Assembly (NCBI RefSeq): GCF_006265225.1
Contig: NZ_VDCS01000004.1
Span: forward strand, 186,001 to 250,000
DNA length: 64,000 bases
Source of the DNA: Allotamlana fucoidanivorans
Lineage (GTDB): Bacteria > Bacteroidota > Bacteroidia > Flavobacteriales > Flavobacteriaceae
Direction: 5' to 3'
Position numbers and translations under genes: made by a program. The number at the start of each line of letters is the position of its first letter. Position 1 is the first letter of the stretch. This document shows positions 7,401 through 15,398 of the stretch, in pieces. Under the pieces are notes generated by a model. It was not told the DNA's origin. It did not search any database and worked only from the letters and a program-made list of their open reading frames with translations.

Positions 7401-9263
7401 TTGAATTATTTAAACGTAGAAAATATATCCAAATCTTACGGTGAACTGGTGTTATTTGAAGACCTTTCGTTCAGCGTACATAAGGATCAAAAAATTGCTT
7501 TTGTAGCCAAAAATGGCACAGGAAAAACGTCTATCTTAAATATTCTTTCTGGAGATGACCAACCCGATTCTGGACATATTATTTACAGAAAAGACATCAA
7601 AGTATCTTTCTTATCACAAGACCCTAAGTTTGATAAAACGCGTACGGTTGAAGAAACCATTTTAGCAAGTGATAACCCCATTTTAAAAGTTATTTCTAAC
7701 TACGAAAAATCCCTATTAAACCCAGAAGACACAGATACTTATCAAGCCGCGTTTGACGCTATGGAACGGCATCAGGCCTGGGATTTTGAAACCCTTTACA
7801 AACAGATTCTCTTTAAATTAAAACTAGAGAATCTCAACGAAAAAGTCAGCACGCTTTCAGGCGGACAAATTAAGCGCTTAGCCTTGGCTAATGCCTTGAT
7901 AAATAAACCTGATTTACTTATCCTGGATGAGCCTACCAATCATTTAGATCTTGAAATGATTGAATGGCTGGAAGCCTTTTTTGCCAAAGAAAACATAACG
8001 CTTTTTATGGTCACTCATGACCGTTATTTTTTAGAACGCGTTTGTAACGAAATTATTGAATTAGACGAAGGTGAACTGTACAATTACAAAGGAAATTACT
8101 CCTATTACCTAGAAAAAAGAGCCGAACGTAAAGAGCGTGAAGCTGCCGAAACTGGAAAAACCAAACAATTATTTAAGAAAGAATTGGAATGGATGCGTAG
8201 GCAACCCAAGGCACGAACTACAAAGTCGAAGTCAAGAATAGATGATTTTTTTGAAATAAAACACAAGGCACACCAGCGTAGAAAAGATCACGAAATTCAG
8301 TTAGAACTCAATATGGAACGGCTAGGAAGCAAAATCTTAGAATTCCATAAAGTATCTAAAGCCTTCAAAGACAAAACGATTCTTAATAGTTTTGATTACA
8401 CCTTTAAAAAGGGCGAACGAGTTGGTATTATAGGTAAGAATGGTACAGGTAAAACAACCTTTTTGAATATTTTAACCCAATCAGCTCAACCTGACTCAGG
8501 TAAAGTGGTAAAAGGCGACACTGTTAAGTTTGGCTACTACACCCAAAATGGTATTACCATAAAACCCGAACAAAAGGTCATTGATGTTATTCGTGAATTT
8601 GGTGATTATATTCCGCTTAAAAAAGGCAGACAAATAAGTGCACAACAGTTATTAGAACGCTTTTTATTCAGCAGAAAAAAGCAATATGACTTTGTTGAAA
8701 AATTAAGTGGCGGCGAACGTAAACACTTATACTTATGCACTGTTTTAATTCAGAACCCTAACTTTTTAATTCTGGATGAGCCAACAAACGATTTAGATAT
8801 AGTCACTTTAAACGTTTTAGAAAGTTTTCTTTTAGACTTCCCTGGATGTATTATTGTAGTATCTCATGACCGCTATTTCATGGATAAGATTATTGATCAC
8901 CTTTTTGTATTTAAAGGCGAAGGCGTCATTGAAGACTTTCCTGGCAACTATACAGACTATAGAGTTTATGAAGACAGCCAACCCGACACACCCACTATAG
9001 CCGAAGACAAAAAAGAAAAACAATCCTGGAAACAAAATGAAGCCTCTAAACTATCTTTTAACGAAGAAAAGGAATTAAGAAATATTGAGAGTAAACTCAA
9101 TGCGCTGGCTTTCGATAAAAAGGAACTGGAGAACAAGTTTAATAATCCAGACCTGTCACAAGATGAGATTAACACACTCTCTCAAGAGCTTCAAGCACTT
9201 CTTAATCTCATTGAAGCTAAAGAAGAACGTTGGTTTGAACTCTCATCAAAACTAGAAGATTAA
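7401..9263 (+). CDS. ABC-F family ATPase (Uup-like)
   Basis: ABC-F proteins are soluble twin-ATPases that act on the ribosome rather than in transport. The 620-residue protein has two ABC domains. The first has Walker A AKNGTGKT at 36-43 and signature LSGGQ at 152-156 with DEPTNHLD following; the second has GKNGTGKT at 345-352, signature LSGGE at 435-439 and DEPTNDLD. A charged linker lies between, and a coiled-coil C-terminal domain (about 545-615) resembles Uup, which binds branched DNA and assists translation. It has no membrane helices. The start is TTG 7401; no ATG fits upstream. It diverges from the export operon and is followed 9 bp later by a methyltransferase gene, probably one transcript. 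Confidence 0.93.
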   Translation: MNYLNVENISKSYGELVLFEDLSFSVHKDQKIAFVAKNGTGKTSILNILSGDDQPDSGHIIYRKDIKVSFLSQDPKFDKTRTVEETILASDNPILKVISNYEKSLLNPEDTDTYQAAFDAMERHQAWDFETLYKQILFKLKLENLNEKVSTLSGGQIKRLALANALINKPDLLILDEPTNHLDLEMIEWLEAFFAKENITLFMVTHDRYFLERVCNEIIELDEGELYNYKGNYSYYLEKRAERKEREAAETGKTKQLFKKELEWMRRQPKARTTKSKSRIDDFFEIKHKAHQRRKDHEIQLELNMERLGSKILEFHKVSKAFKDKTILNSFDYTFKKGERVGIIGKNGTGKTTFLNILTQSAQPDSGKVVKGDTVKFGYYTQNGITIKPEQKVIDVIREFGDYIPLKKGRQISAQQLLERFLFSRKKQYDFVEKLSGGERKHLYLCTVLIQNPNFLILDEPTNDLDIVTLNVLESFLLDFPGCIIVVSHDRYFMDKIIDHLFVFKGEGVIEDFPGNYTDYRVYEDSQPDTPTIAEDKKEKQSWKQNEASKLSFNEEKELRNIESKLNALAFDKKELENKFNNPDLSQDEINTLSQELQALLNLIEAKEERWFELSSKLED

Positions 9264-9272
9264 TCACATATC

Positions 9273-10046
9273 ATGCTTTACCAGGTTAAGCAGTACCTAA
9301 AATTCCTAATAGCCTCTACCAATCAACACGGGGTACACTCGCCTTTTGTATTTAATTTGGTTACCCAGTGTTTTTATGACAAGAAAAGCTATACCAATTA
9401 CCACCTTATTGAGCAGTACAAAAACACATTGCGCAACAACAAATCAACAATAAAAATTACTGATTTGGGTGCAGGCTCACAACGCATGAACCAACATGAA
9501 CGCCTAATATGTGATATGGCCAAGCATGCTGGAACTCCGCTAAAAAGAGCAAAACTTTTATATCGCTTGGTACAATACCTTCAGCCGAAAGAAATTTTAG
9601 AATTAGGCAGTTCTTTAGGTATTGCAACACATGCTATGGCGTTAGGTAATCCAAAAGCTAAAATCACCTCTATTGAAGGTTGCCCCAATACTGCTACATT
9701 TGCCAGACTCCAATTAGGTAATCTCAACAATAGTTCTGTTGAGATTATTAATCAAGATTTTTATAAAGCGATTACTAAGCGTAGCCAAAATCAATACAAT
9801 CTTATTTTCTTTGACGGCAATCACCAAAAGGAAGCTACCTTAAACTATTTTAAAACCCTTTTACCAACCGTAAATAATGACACGGTTTTTATTTTTGATG
9901 ATATCCATTGGTCAAAAGAAATGACACAAGCTTGGGATATCATAAAAAAACACCCCAAAGTAACGGTAACTATTGACACCTTTTTCTGGGGGTTTGTTTT
10001 TTTTAGGAAAGAGCAAGCTAAAGAGCATTTTACAATAAGAACCTAA
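9273..10046 (+). CDS. Class I SAM-dependent methyltransferase
   Basis: The 257-residue protein has the Rossmann SAM site ILELGSSLGIATHAM at about 108-122, an acidic residue after strand two (ITSIEG), and LIFFDGNHQK near 188-197, like the O-methyltransferase/caffeoyl-CoA group. The N-terminal NQHGVHSPFVFNLV segment is a feature of Bacteroidota homologues. The substrate cannot be read from sequence. It follows the ABC-F gene after 9 bp and converges on the OmpA pseudogene. I am sure of the fold, not of the role. Confidence 0.85.
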   Translation: MLYQVKQYLKFLIASTNQHGVHSPFVFNLVTQCFYDKKSYTNYHLIEQYKNTLRNNKSTIKITDLGAGSQRMNQHERLICDMAKHAGTPLKRAKLLYRLVQYLQPKEILELGSSLGIATHAMALGNPKAKITSIEGCPNTATFARLQLGNLNNSSVEIINQDFYKAITKRSQNQYNLIFFDGNHQKEATLNYFKTLLPTVNNDTVFIFDDIHWSKEMTQAWDIIKKHPKVTVTIDTFFWGFVFFRKEQAKEHFTIRT

Positions 10047-10067
10047 AACAAAGAGTTCCTCTAGTAT

Positions 10068-12034
10068 TTACTTAACCAAGTTAATTTCAACCCTTCTATT
10101 TTGGGCTCTACCAGGTTTATACATATTGGTTGCTATTGGTCTTCTTTCACCATACCCAACAGCCTTCAACCTGCTCGCATCTACACCATTTTCAACTAAA
10201 AAGTCCAAAACTGATTGTGCACGTTCTTCAGACAGCTTCTGATTAAACGCATAGCTACCAATACTATCGGTATGTCCTTCAATGGAAAACTTTGCACTTG
10301 GATAAGCATTTAATATTTTCACAATTTCATTAAGAACCTCATGCGACTCTTCTTTTATTTCAGACTTACCATGATTGAATAAAATAACTTTTGCAAAATC
10401 ATTTAACGCTTTTTGAACCTCTTCGGTAATCTCTACCTCAGGACATCCCATATTAGCCACAGTGCCAGCGTCATACTTACACTTATCGTCTTTATCAAGA
10501 ACACCATCGCCATCAGTATCTTTCCAAGGGCAACCATTATTTTCTACTGGTCCTACTTCACTCGGACATTCATCTTCATTATCTAAAACCCCATCACCAT
10601 CTTGATCTCCCCAAGGGCATCCTTTATTTTCAACAGGGCCGAGTGTTTTTGGGCATTCATCGTCTTTATCAATAACACCATCACCATCCTTATCTTTTGC
10701 TTCATTTTTGAACAAACTAATTTTTAAACCAGCATATACATCAGCCTCTTTATTATTATCACTCAAAACTGCAGAAATCACAGAGCCAGAACCTATGTAC
10801 AACGGGCCTGCCCTTAAACCTGCCCCTATTCTAAACCCACTTTTTTCAATCACACTGAATGGCAAGTAAAACCCAAACCATTTACTTTCATAACGTGGTG
10901 TTAAGGATACTGTATTCCATATATAATTGGCAGTTTTTCTTGATTTAGATATTAAAGAAACGTCTGTATTGAGATTTATATAAAATGCATTATTTATGTT
11001 CCAATCGGCATTTACATGAACGGCCGTTGGTAAATCCAGTTTAACCCCCCTACCAGAATCTTGCAAGGTGTAAAAATTCCTTAAAAAAGAACCAAAGTCC
11101 TCTGCATTATCAAAATCTTCTTCACTAATATTTGAATTAGTCACAATGTAGCCCTCTCAAATACCTTCTTTATAATTAACAAATCCAATGTCTGTGACTG
11201 ATAAGCCTATTTTCAACTCATAACCTCCAGCCTGATTTTGTTCATTTTGATTGGGACGCCACTCATAAGTAAATCCAAAATCAGCACCAAAACCTTTGGC
11301 TTTTTTAGGAAGTTCATATTCATAATCATCACTATCAAAATCATCAAATCGTGCAAAATTTAAAAACCCAGTAGATGATATACTCCCTGTGGTTTCACCG
11401 CCTCCTAAATCGGTTCCATCAGCATCATAAGTTACACCTCAGTTTTCCCCAACCGCATAAGAACCTCCTAATCCTTGTAAATATTTCAAACTAACTCCGG
11501 TCTTCAAAACGTGCTGCTTTTTATGAAGTAAAATCTGGGCATAAGATATACCTAATTCGGCCCAAGCATGTGCAAGTACATTGACGTGGTCTTCTTGAAT
11601 CATAAAATCATCGGTTGTATCATCTTCAATCGCTTGAATTGAAGCGCCATCTAAATCATTTATATTTCCAAATGATCTTCCTCGAGTAAAGAGCGCAATC
11701 GATGTGGTTTCCCCTAAATTAAACAACACAGATGGTCCTAGAACATCAACATTTGCAGCTGCATGATTCCCAGATTTTGGATATTTATTAGCCCTCATCA
11801 AACTATAATCATCTTTCAGCGCATCTAATAAATCAACACCATAATAATCATCGTTCCAAAGGCATTAAAACCCATTAAATTAATATCTAATTTAAATGGT
11901 GTGCTTACAATGTTTGCGGGGTTGTTAATAACGTTATGTACTCCGTTATAATTATCACCCATAAATCCTATATAAGATTGAGATCTGACTGTTGAAACTA
12001 TTAGTAAAATAAGGAGTAAAGGTATTCTTTTCAT
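10068..12034 (-). pseudogene. OmpA-family outer-membrane protein with DUF5723-like N-terminus and TSP3 repeats, three lesions
   Basis: The ancestral gene starts at ATG 12032-12034 with a signal peptide (MKRIPLLLILLIV). It encodes a DUF5723-type beta-rich domain, three DxDGDGVxDxxDxC calcium-binding TSP3 repeats (about 10470-10700) and an OmpA peptidoglycan-binding domain ending at 10068. Three lesions break it. A single-base loss near 11850 shifts the frame (GTMII for the expected T-N-D-Y-Y-G-V-D). In-frame TGA codons interrupt at 11439-11441 (after SYAVGEN) and 11157-11159 (after VNYKEGI). Reading through these restores one continuous protein of about 655 residues with otherwise clean coding sequence. 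The last part (10068-11144) could still be made from GTG 11144, but without a signal peptide. Recent decay is likelier than readthrough; sequencing error at all three sites is less likely. Confidence 0.88.
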
Positions 12035-12058
12035 AAGCTGGTTTGAATCATGAGTTAA

Positions 12059-12066
12059 CAAAAATA
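12059..12066 (-). promoter_or_regulatory. Promoter -7 element of the OmpA pseudogene
   Basis: TATTTTTG on the minus strand fits TAnnTTTG exactly and lies 25 bp before the signal-peptide ATG at 12034. No -33 TTG stands at the usual distance. The element suggests the broken gene may still be transcribed. Confidence 0.5.
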
Positions 12067-12198
12067 ATTTTTTCTAACAGAAAAACCACTCATGATTTTA
12101 TCAATATATAATAATTAGTAAAATAACTTCCTTCTCGCTATTTTTGATAGAAATTCTTTCAATATTTTATACTTTTACAACTTACCTTACAAATTAAA

Positions 12199-14097
12199 AT
12201 GAATAAATTATTAATCTTATTCCTCCTTGTTAGCTTAAATAGTTTTTCTCAGTTCAAATTAACAGATGAAAGTCTTGAGGAAAAATCCTTCAGAATGTTG
12301 CACCGACCTTCTCCTAACAATAAACTTTCACAGTATTTAAAATCTCACATAACAGCTGAAGAGCTCCAAATAATTAATAATTCACTCAAGACCAAAAATA
12401 TTAATAGTTTAAGAATAGTATTTGATATAAATAAAAATGGAAGACCATGGAATTTTAGAGGTTATACTGGTAATAAACAGCTAAATCAAAAATTATACCA
12501 ACTTGTGACTTTCTTTTTAACTAACGAAATACCAAATTTGGCAGACCTTTATCAAGCAAGACATAAAATACAATTATTCACTAGAGAGAATGACACCACC
12601 TTTATTAATGCAAGCACGGTTATAGTTAGTGATTATCCACCAAAATTTGACATCTACAAAAGGAACAAAAAAACGGCAATAAAATTAAATAAAACGAAGC
12701 CTAACGCTAACTCTTCTATTTCAGATGTTTTTAATTATCACGCTATTGAAGACTGTCAAAGTGCTCCTCGCTATACTGATGCTTATGGCTGTTTCTCAAG
12801 AAATTTCGAAAAATTTATTATTGCCAATTTTAACAAAAGGATTTTTAAAGAAGAAAACATCATAGGTTTCTATAAACTTCCTGTTAAGTTTGAAATTGAC
12901 AAAAAGGGTAAACTTCATTTTATTCCCTCCACAAATTCAAATTCCATTTTTACTTCAACACTAACAAAATCCCAAAGTGCATGGAATGCTAACGCGAGAG
13001 CTTTTGGTGCAGTTATTTTAAATGCCAAATCACCAGAAAATATAGTTCAAAAAAAAGATAGCACCAAAACTTTCAAAACTAATATTAAGGCTAACCCAAA
13101 AACAACCACATCCAATGAAACCTATTTACGCCCTATAAATGACACGTATGATTCTAACTCTTTAATGCTAGATAGCTTTGAAAAAATCTCAGACACTGTT
13201 GGTGTTGCGTATGAGCAACTAAATCCAATAAACAAAGAAGTTGTTAGACTTATGAAATTATTTGAACCCAATGTTGTAGCACCTTCTAAAAGGAATAATG
13301 TAGCAGTGGCCTCTATGTTTTCAGGTCTATTCGACCTTTTTATCCCAGAGATTCTAGATGAAAATGAAATTGAGACTTTAGAACAATGTGCCTTCACCAA
13401 ATTCTTTAATGATAAATTGGACCAAAACTTAGTTACAGCCTGTGATAAACCCAAGCAGTATCCTCGCTTTATGCCAAATTTCTTAAAGCAAAGTGCTCAA
13501 GTTAAGGTCTTTTTTTATTTTAACCATAAGGGAAAATTAGACCAAGTTTGGGCCAATGCACTCAATGTAGATTTGAATAAAGACATTGTGAGTGCTTTTA
13601 AAAAATATCCTCTGGATAGTTTACAACTCGATAAATCAATCAATAAACTATACTCATTAGTTGTTATTAGGGATATAGCGAATAAGAAATATGTTTTATG
13701 CGATGAAAAAGTTCAATGCTCTATTATTGGGGAATATACTCCTTGTGAAGATTGCAAAAATTTAAACGACATTAAAAAACACAATAACGAAGAAATTAGC
13801 AACCACATAAAGAGCAAGGTAAAATCCTCTAACTATTCATTTAAACTAAAGCAAAAAGCAAAAAGTGATAATACCAATGAAATTTTAATTTATATTTCAA
13901 TCGCCAAAAATGGTTCTATAAGTCCTATCGCCATTCATATTAAAGACACATCTAATAGTATTTCAGGAAACGGTAATTGGGCTGTTGAAAAACTTAAATC
14001 TATTATTTCCGAGATGCCTAATTTTACCAAGCCACATAAAGACTTACCTACTGGGTTTCATAATAAAAAGTTTGTATTTCATATTGATAATAACTAG
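12199..14097 (+). CDS. Secreted protein with several TonB-C-like repeats, function unknown
   Basis: I do not know a named function. The 632-residue protein starts with a signal peptide (MNKLLILFLLVSLNSFS). It contains four related strand-turn-strand motifs: VFDINKNGRPWNF (about 75-87), KFEIDKKGKLHFI (about 230-242), FFYFNHKGKLDQV (about 439-451) and IYISIAKNGSISPI (about 573-586). At least three are preceded by Cys-containing stretches ending in helix-like NFEKFIIANF, FFNDKLDQNL or ISNHIKSKVK. This order (Cys pair, helix, then VxFxIDKxGxI and a later helix with a LPxFxP-type end) is that of TonB C-terminal domains in Flavobacteriia. There is no TonB membrane anchor beyond the signal sequence, and a KIPKL-type end (IISEMPNFTKPHKD) occurs once. 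A role at the periplasmic face with TonB receptors is possible but speculative. It diverges from the OmpA pseudogene. Confidence 0.7.
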   Translation: MNKLLILFLLVSLNSFSQFKLTDESLEEKSFRMLHRPSPNNKLSQYLKSHITAEELQIINNSLKTKNINSLRIVFDINKNGRPWNFRGYTGNKQLNQKLYQLVTFFLTNEIPNLADLYQARHKIQLFTRENDTTFINASTVIVSDYPPKFDIYKRNKKTAIKLNKTKPNANSSISDVFNYHAIEDCQSAPRYTDAYGCFSRNFEKFIIANFNKRIFKEENIIGFYKLPVKFEIDKKGKLHFIPSTNSNSIFTSTLTKSQSAWNANARAFGAVILNAKSPENIVQKKDSTKTFKTNIKANPKTTTSNETYLRPINDTYDSNSLMLDSFEKISDTVGVAYEQLNPINKEVVRLMKLFEPNVVAPSKRNNVAVASMFSGLFDLFIPEILDENEIETLEQCAFTKFFNDKLDQNLVTACDKPKQYPRFMPNFLKQSAQVKVFFYFNHKGKLDQVWANALNVDLNKDIVSAFKKYPLDSLQLDKSINKLYSLVVIRDIANKKYVLCDEKVQCSIIGEYTPCEDCKNLNDIKKHNNEEISNHIKSKVKSSNYSFKLKQKAKSDNTNEILIYISIAKNGSISPIAIHIKDTSNSISGNGNWAVEKLKSIISEMPNFTKPHKDLPTGFHNKKFVFHIDNN

Positions 14098-14137
14098 AAT
14101 ACTAAAGTCCATTTCTCAATTGAGTTTAAACGTATAG

Positions 14138-14168
14138 TTGTTAAGTCGTCTGGTTTCTATTACTTTTG
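14138..14168 (+). promoter_or_regulatory. Promoter for the cobalamin adenosyltransferase gene
   Basis: TTG at 14138-14140 and TACTTTTG at 14161-14168 are 20 bp apart, matching the Bacteroidota -33/-7 pattern. The leader to ATG 14210 is about 35 nt and contains CGTCATTGCGAG (14189-14200), the core of a widely dispersed bacterial intergenic repeat. No cobalamin riboswitch fits in this short space. Confidence 0.6.
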
Positions 14169-14209
14169 AAAAAACTTGACGCTTTTTACGTCATTGCGAG
14201 ACACATTAT

Positions 14210-14782
14210 ATGAAAATCTACACCAAAACAGGAGACAAAGGTACCACCGCACTATTCGGTGGCACACGTGTACCAAAACACCATATACGCATTGAAAGCT
14301 ACGGAACCATTGACGAACTCAATTCACACATGGGTCTAATTAGAGACCAAGACATCAATCAAAATTATAAAGATGTAATTACACATATTCAAGACCGCCT
14401 GTTTACTATTGGTGCCATCTTAGCTACAGATCCTGAAAAAGCCCTATTAAAAAATGGAAAAGAACGCTTAAACATTCCCAAAATAAGTCCAGAAAACATA
14501 GAACGATTAGAAAAGGAAATGGATACCATGAACGAGGCTTTGCCTCCTATGACGCATTTTGTACTTCCTGGCGGTCATCAAACCGTGTCATTCTGTCATA
14601 TAGCCCGTTGTGTTTGCCGTAGAGCTGAGCGTTTAGCTACTGCACTTGATGAAATTGAACCCATAGAACCGCATACCTTAATGTACCTAAACCGTCTTTC
14701 TGACTACCTTTTTGTGTTGGCACGAAAATTGACTTTTGATTTGCAAGCTGATGAGATTAAATGGATGCCTGAAAAGCGATAA
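14210..14782 (+). CDS. Cob(I)yrinic acid a,c-diamide / cobalamin adenosyltransferase (PduO type)
   Basis: The enzyme transfers the adenosyl group of ATP to cob(I)alamin, making coenzyme B12 for adenosylcobalamin enzymes such as methylmalonyl-CoA mutase. The 190-residue protein opens with the ATP-binding motif YTKTGDKGTTALFGG (4-18), then SYGTIDELNSHMG (about 31-43), and has the RCVCRRAERL helix near 138-147. These are the PduO/EutT-like signature positions, and length is normal. It has its own promoter and stands alone; no other B12 gene is near. CobA-type adenosyltransferases have a different fold, so this is the PduO class. Confidence 0.95.
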   Translation: MKIYTKTGDKGTTALFGGTRVPKHHIRIESYGTIDELNSHMGLIRDQDINQNYKDVITHIQDRLFTIGAILATDPEKALLKNGKERLNIPKISPENIERLEKEMDTMNEALPPMTHFVLPGGHQTVSFCHIARCVCRRAERLATALDEIEPIEPHTLMYLNRLSDYLFVLARKLTFDLQADEIKWMPEKR

Positions 14783-14961
14783 TTTAATTTTTGCTACATG
14801 GCTCTGAATGGTATTGAGAAATCCTTCCCAAATTAATAAATGAAGGCAAAAAAGGACGTTTCAATCCAAGTTAAAAGACACCATATTGAAATAACTTGCA
14901 ACGGTTTAGTCAACAAAAACATACGTTCTTAAAATTAATAAGTAAATATTTCATTTTTTTC

Positions 14962-14991
14962 TTGCTTGTTTGAAGTAAAAAATTATTTTTG
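14962..14991 (+). promoter_or_regulatory. Strong consensus promoter before the DUF2795 gene
   Basis: TTG 14962-14964 and TATTTTTG 14984-14991 are separated by 19 bp, an exact match to the Bacteroidota housekeeping promoter. Transcription would begin near 14998, a leader of about 17 nt. The rest of the gap 14783-14961 shows no gene or structure that I can support. Confidence 0.75.
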
Positions 14992-15014
14992 CACAAAAAT
15001 TAAACACGTAAGAA

Positions 15015-15236
15015 ATGTATTGGACATTAGAATTAGCATCATATTTAAGTGATGCACCTTGGCCGGCAACAAAAGACGAGTTAATAGATTACGCTATTAG
15101 AACTGGTGCGCCATTAGAGGTTGTTGAGAATTTACAATCTATTGAAGATGAAGGGGACTCTTATGATTCTATTGAAGAAATCTGGTCTGATTATCCAACA
15201 GACGAAGATTACCTCTGGAATGAAGATGAATATTAA
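15015..15236 (+). CDS. DUF2795 domain small acidic protein
   Basis: The 73-residue protein matches the DUF2795 pattern: an N-terminal helix (LELASYLSDAPWPATKDELIDYA), then RTGAPLEVVENLQSI, then an acidic tail with Asp/Glu in about a third of the last 30 residues. The family is small and widespread, and its function is unknown. Unit organisation is simple: perfect promoter at 14962-14991, short leader, gene, and intrinsic terminator 20 bp after the stop, so it is a monocistronic and probably well-expressed gene just upstream of secA. Confidence 0.88.
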   Translation: MYWTLELASYLSDAPWPATKDELIDYAIRTGAPLEVVENLQSIEDEGDSYDSIEEIWSDYPTDEDYLWNEDEY

Positions 15237-15256
15237 AAAAGCATAAAGAATAACAA

Positions 15257-15284
15257 AAAAGTCTCGATTTGAGGCTTTTTTTTT
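15257..15284 (+). terminator. Intrinsic terminator after the DUF2795 gene
   Basis: AAAAGTCTC and GAGGCTTTT pair around a GATTT loop (one G-T pair), followed by a run of T to 15284. Confidence 0.85.
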
Positions 15285-15317
15285 GTTTTAAATCACACAT
15301 AAAAGCGCAACAAGATG

Positions 15318-15325
15318 TATCTTTG
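15318..15325 (+). promoter_or_regulatory. Promoter -7 element of secA
   Basis: TATCTTTG matches TAnnTTTG and would give a leader of about 67 nt to ATG 15399. No good -33 TTG is visible at the expected distance. Confidence 0.5.
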
Positions 15326-15398
15326 AATGCTTTTGAAAGCGCAAAATTGACATCAAAAAAAACTAGATTAACCTAGTAAAAACATATAACATTACACC

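Noticed and set aside
11157-11441. Possible stop-codon readthrough or selenocysteine at the two TGA codons in the OmpA gene
   Set aside because: No SECIS-like hairpin right after the TGAs is evident, the family does not use selenocysteine, and a separate frameshift in the same gene points to decay.
14098-14209. Cobalamin riboswitch before the adenosyltransferase gene
   Set aside because: The gap is 112 bp, holds a normal promoter close to the ATG, and has no B12-box sequence; a cobalamin riboswitch needs about 200 nt.
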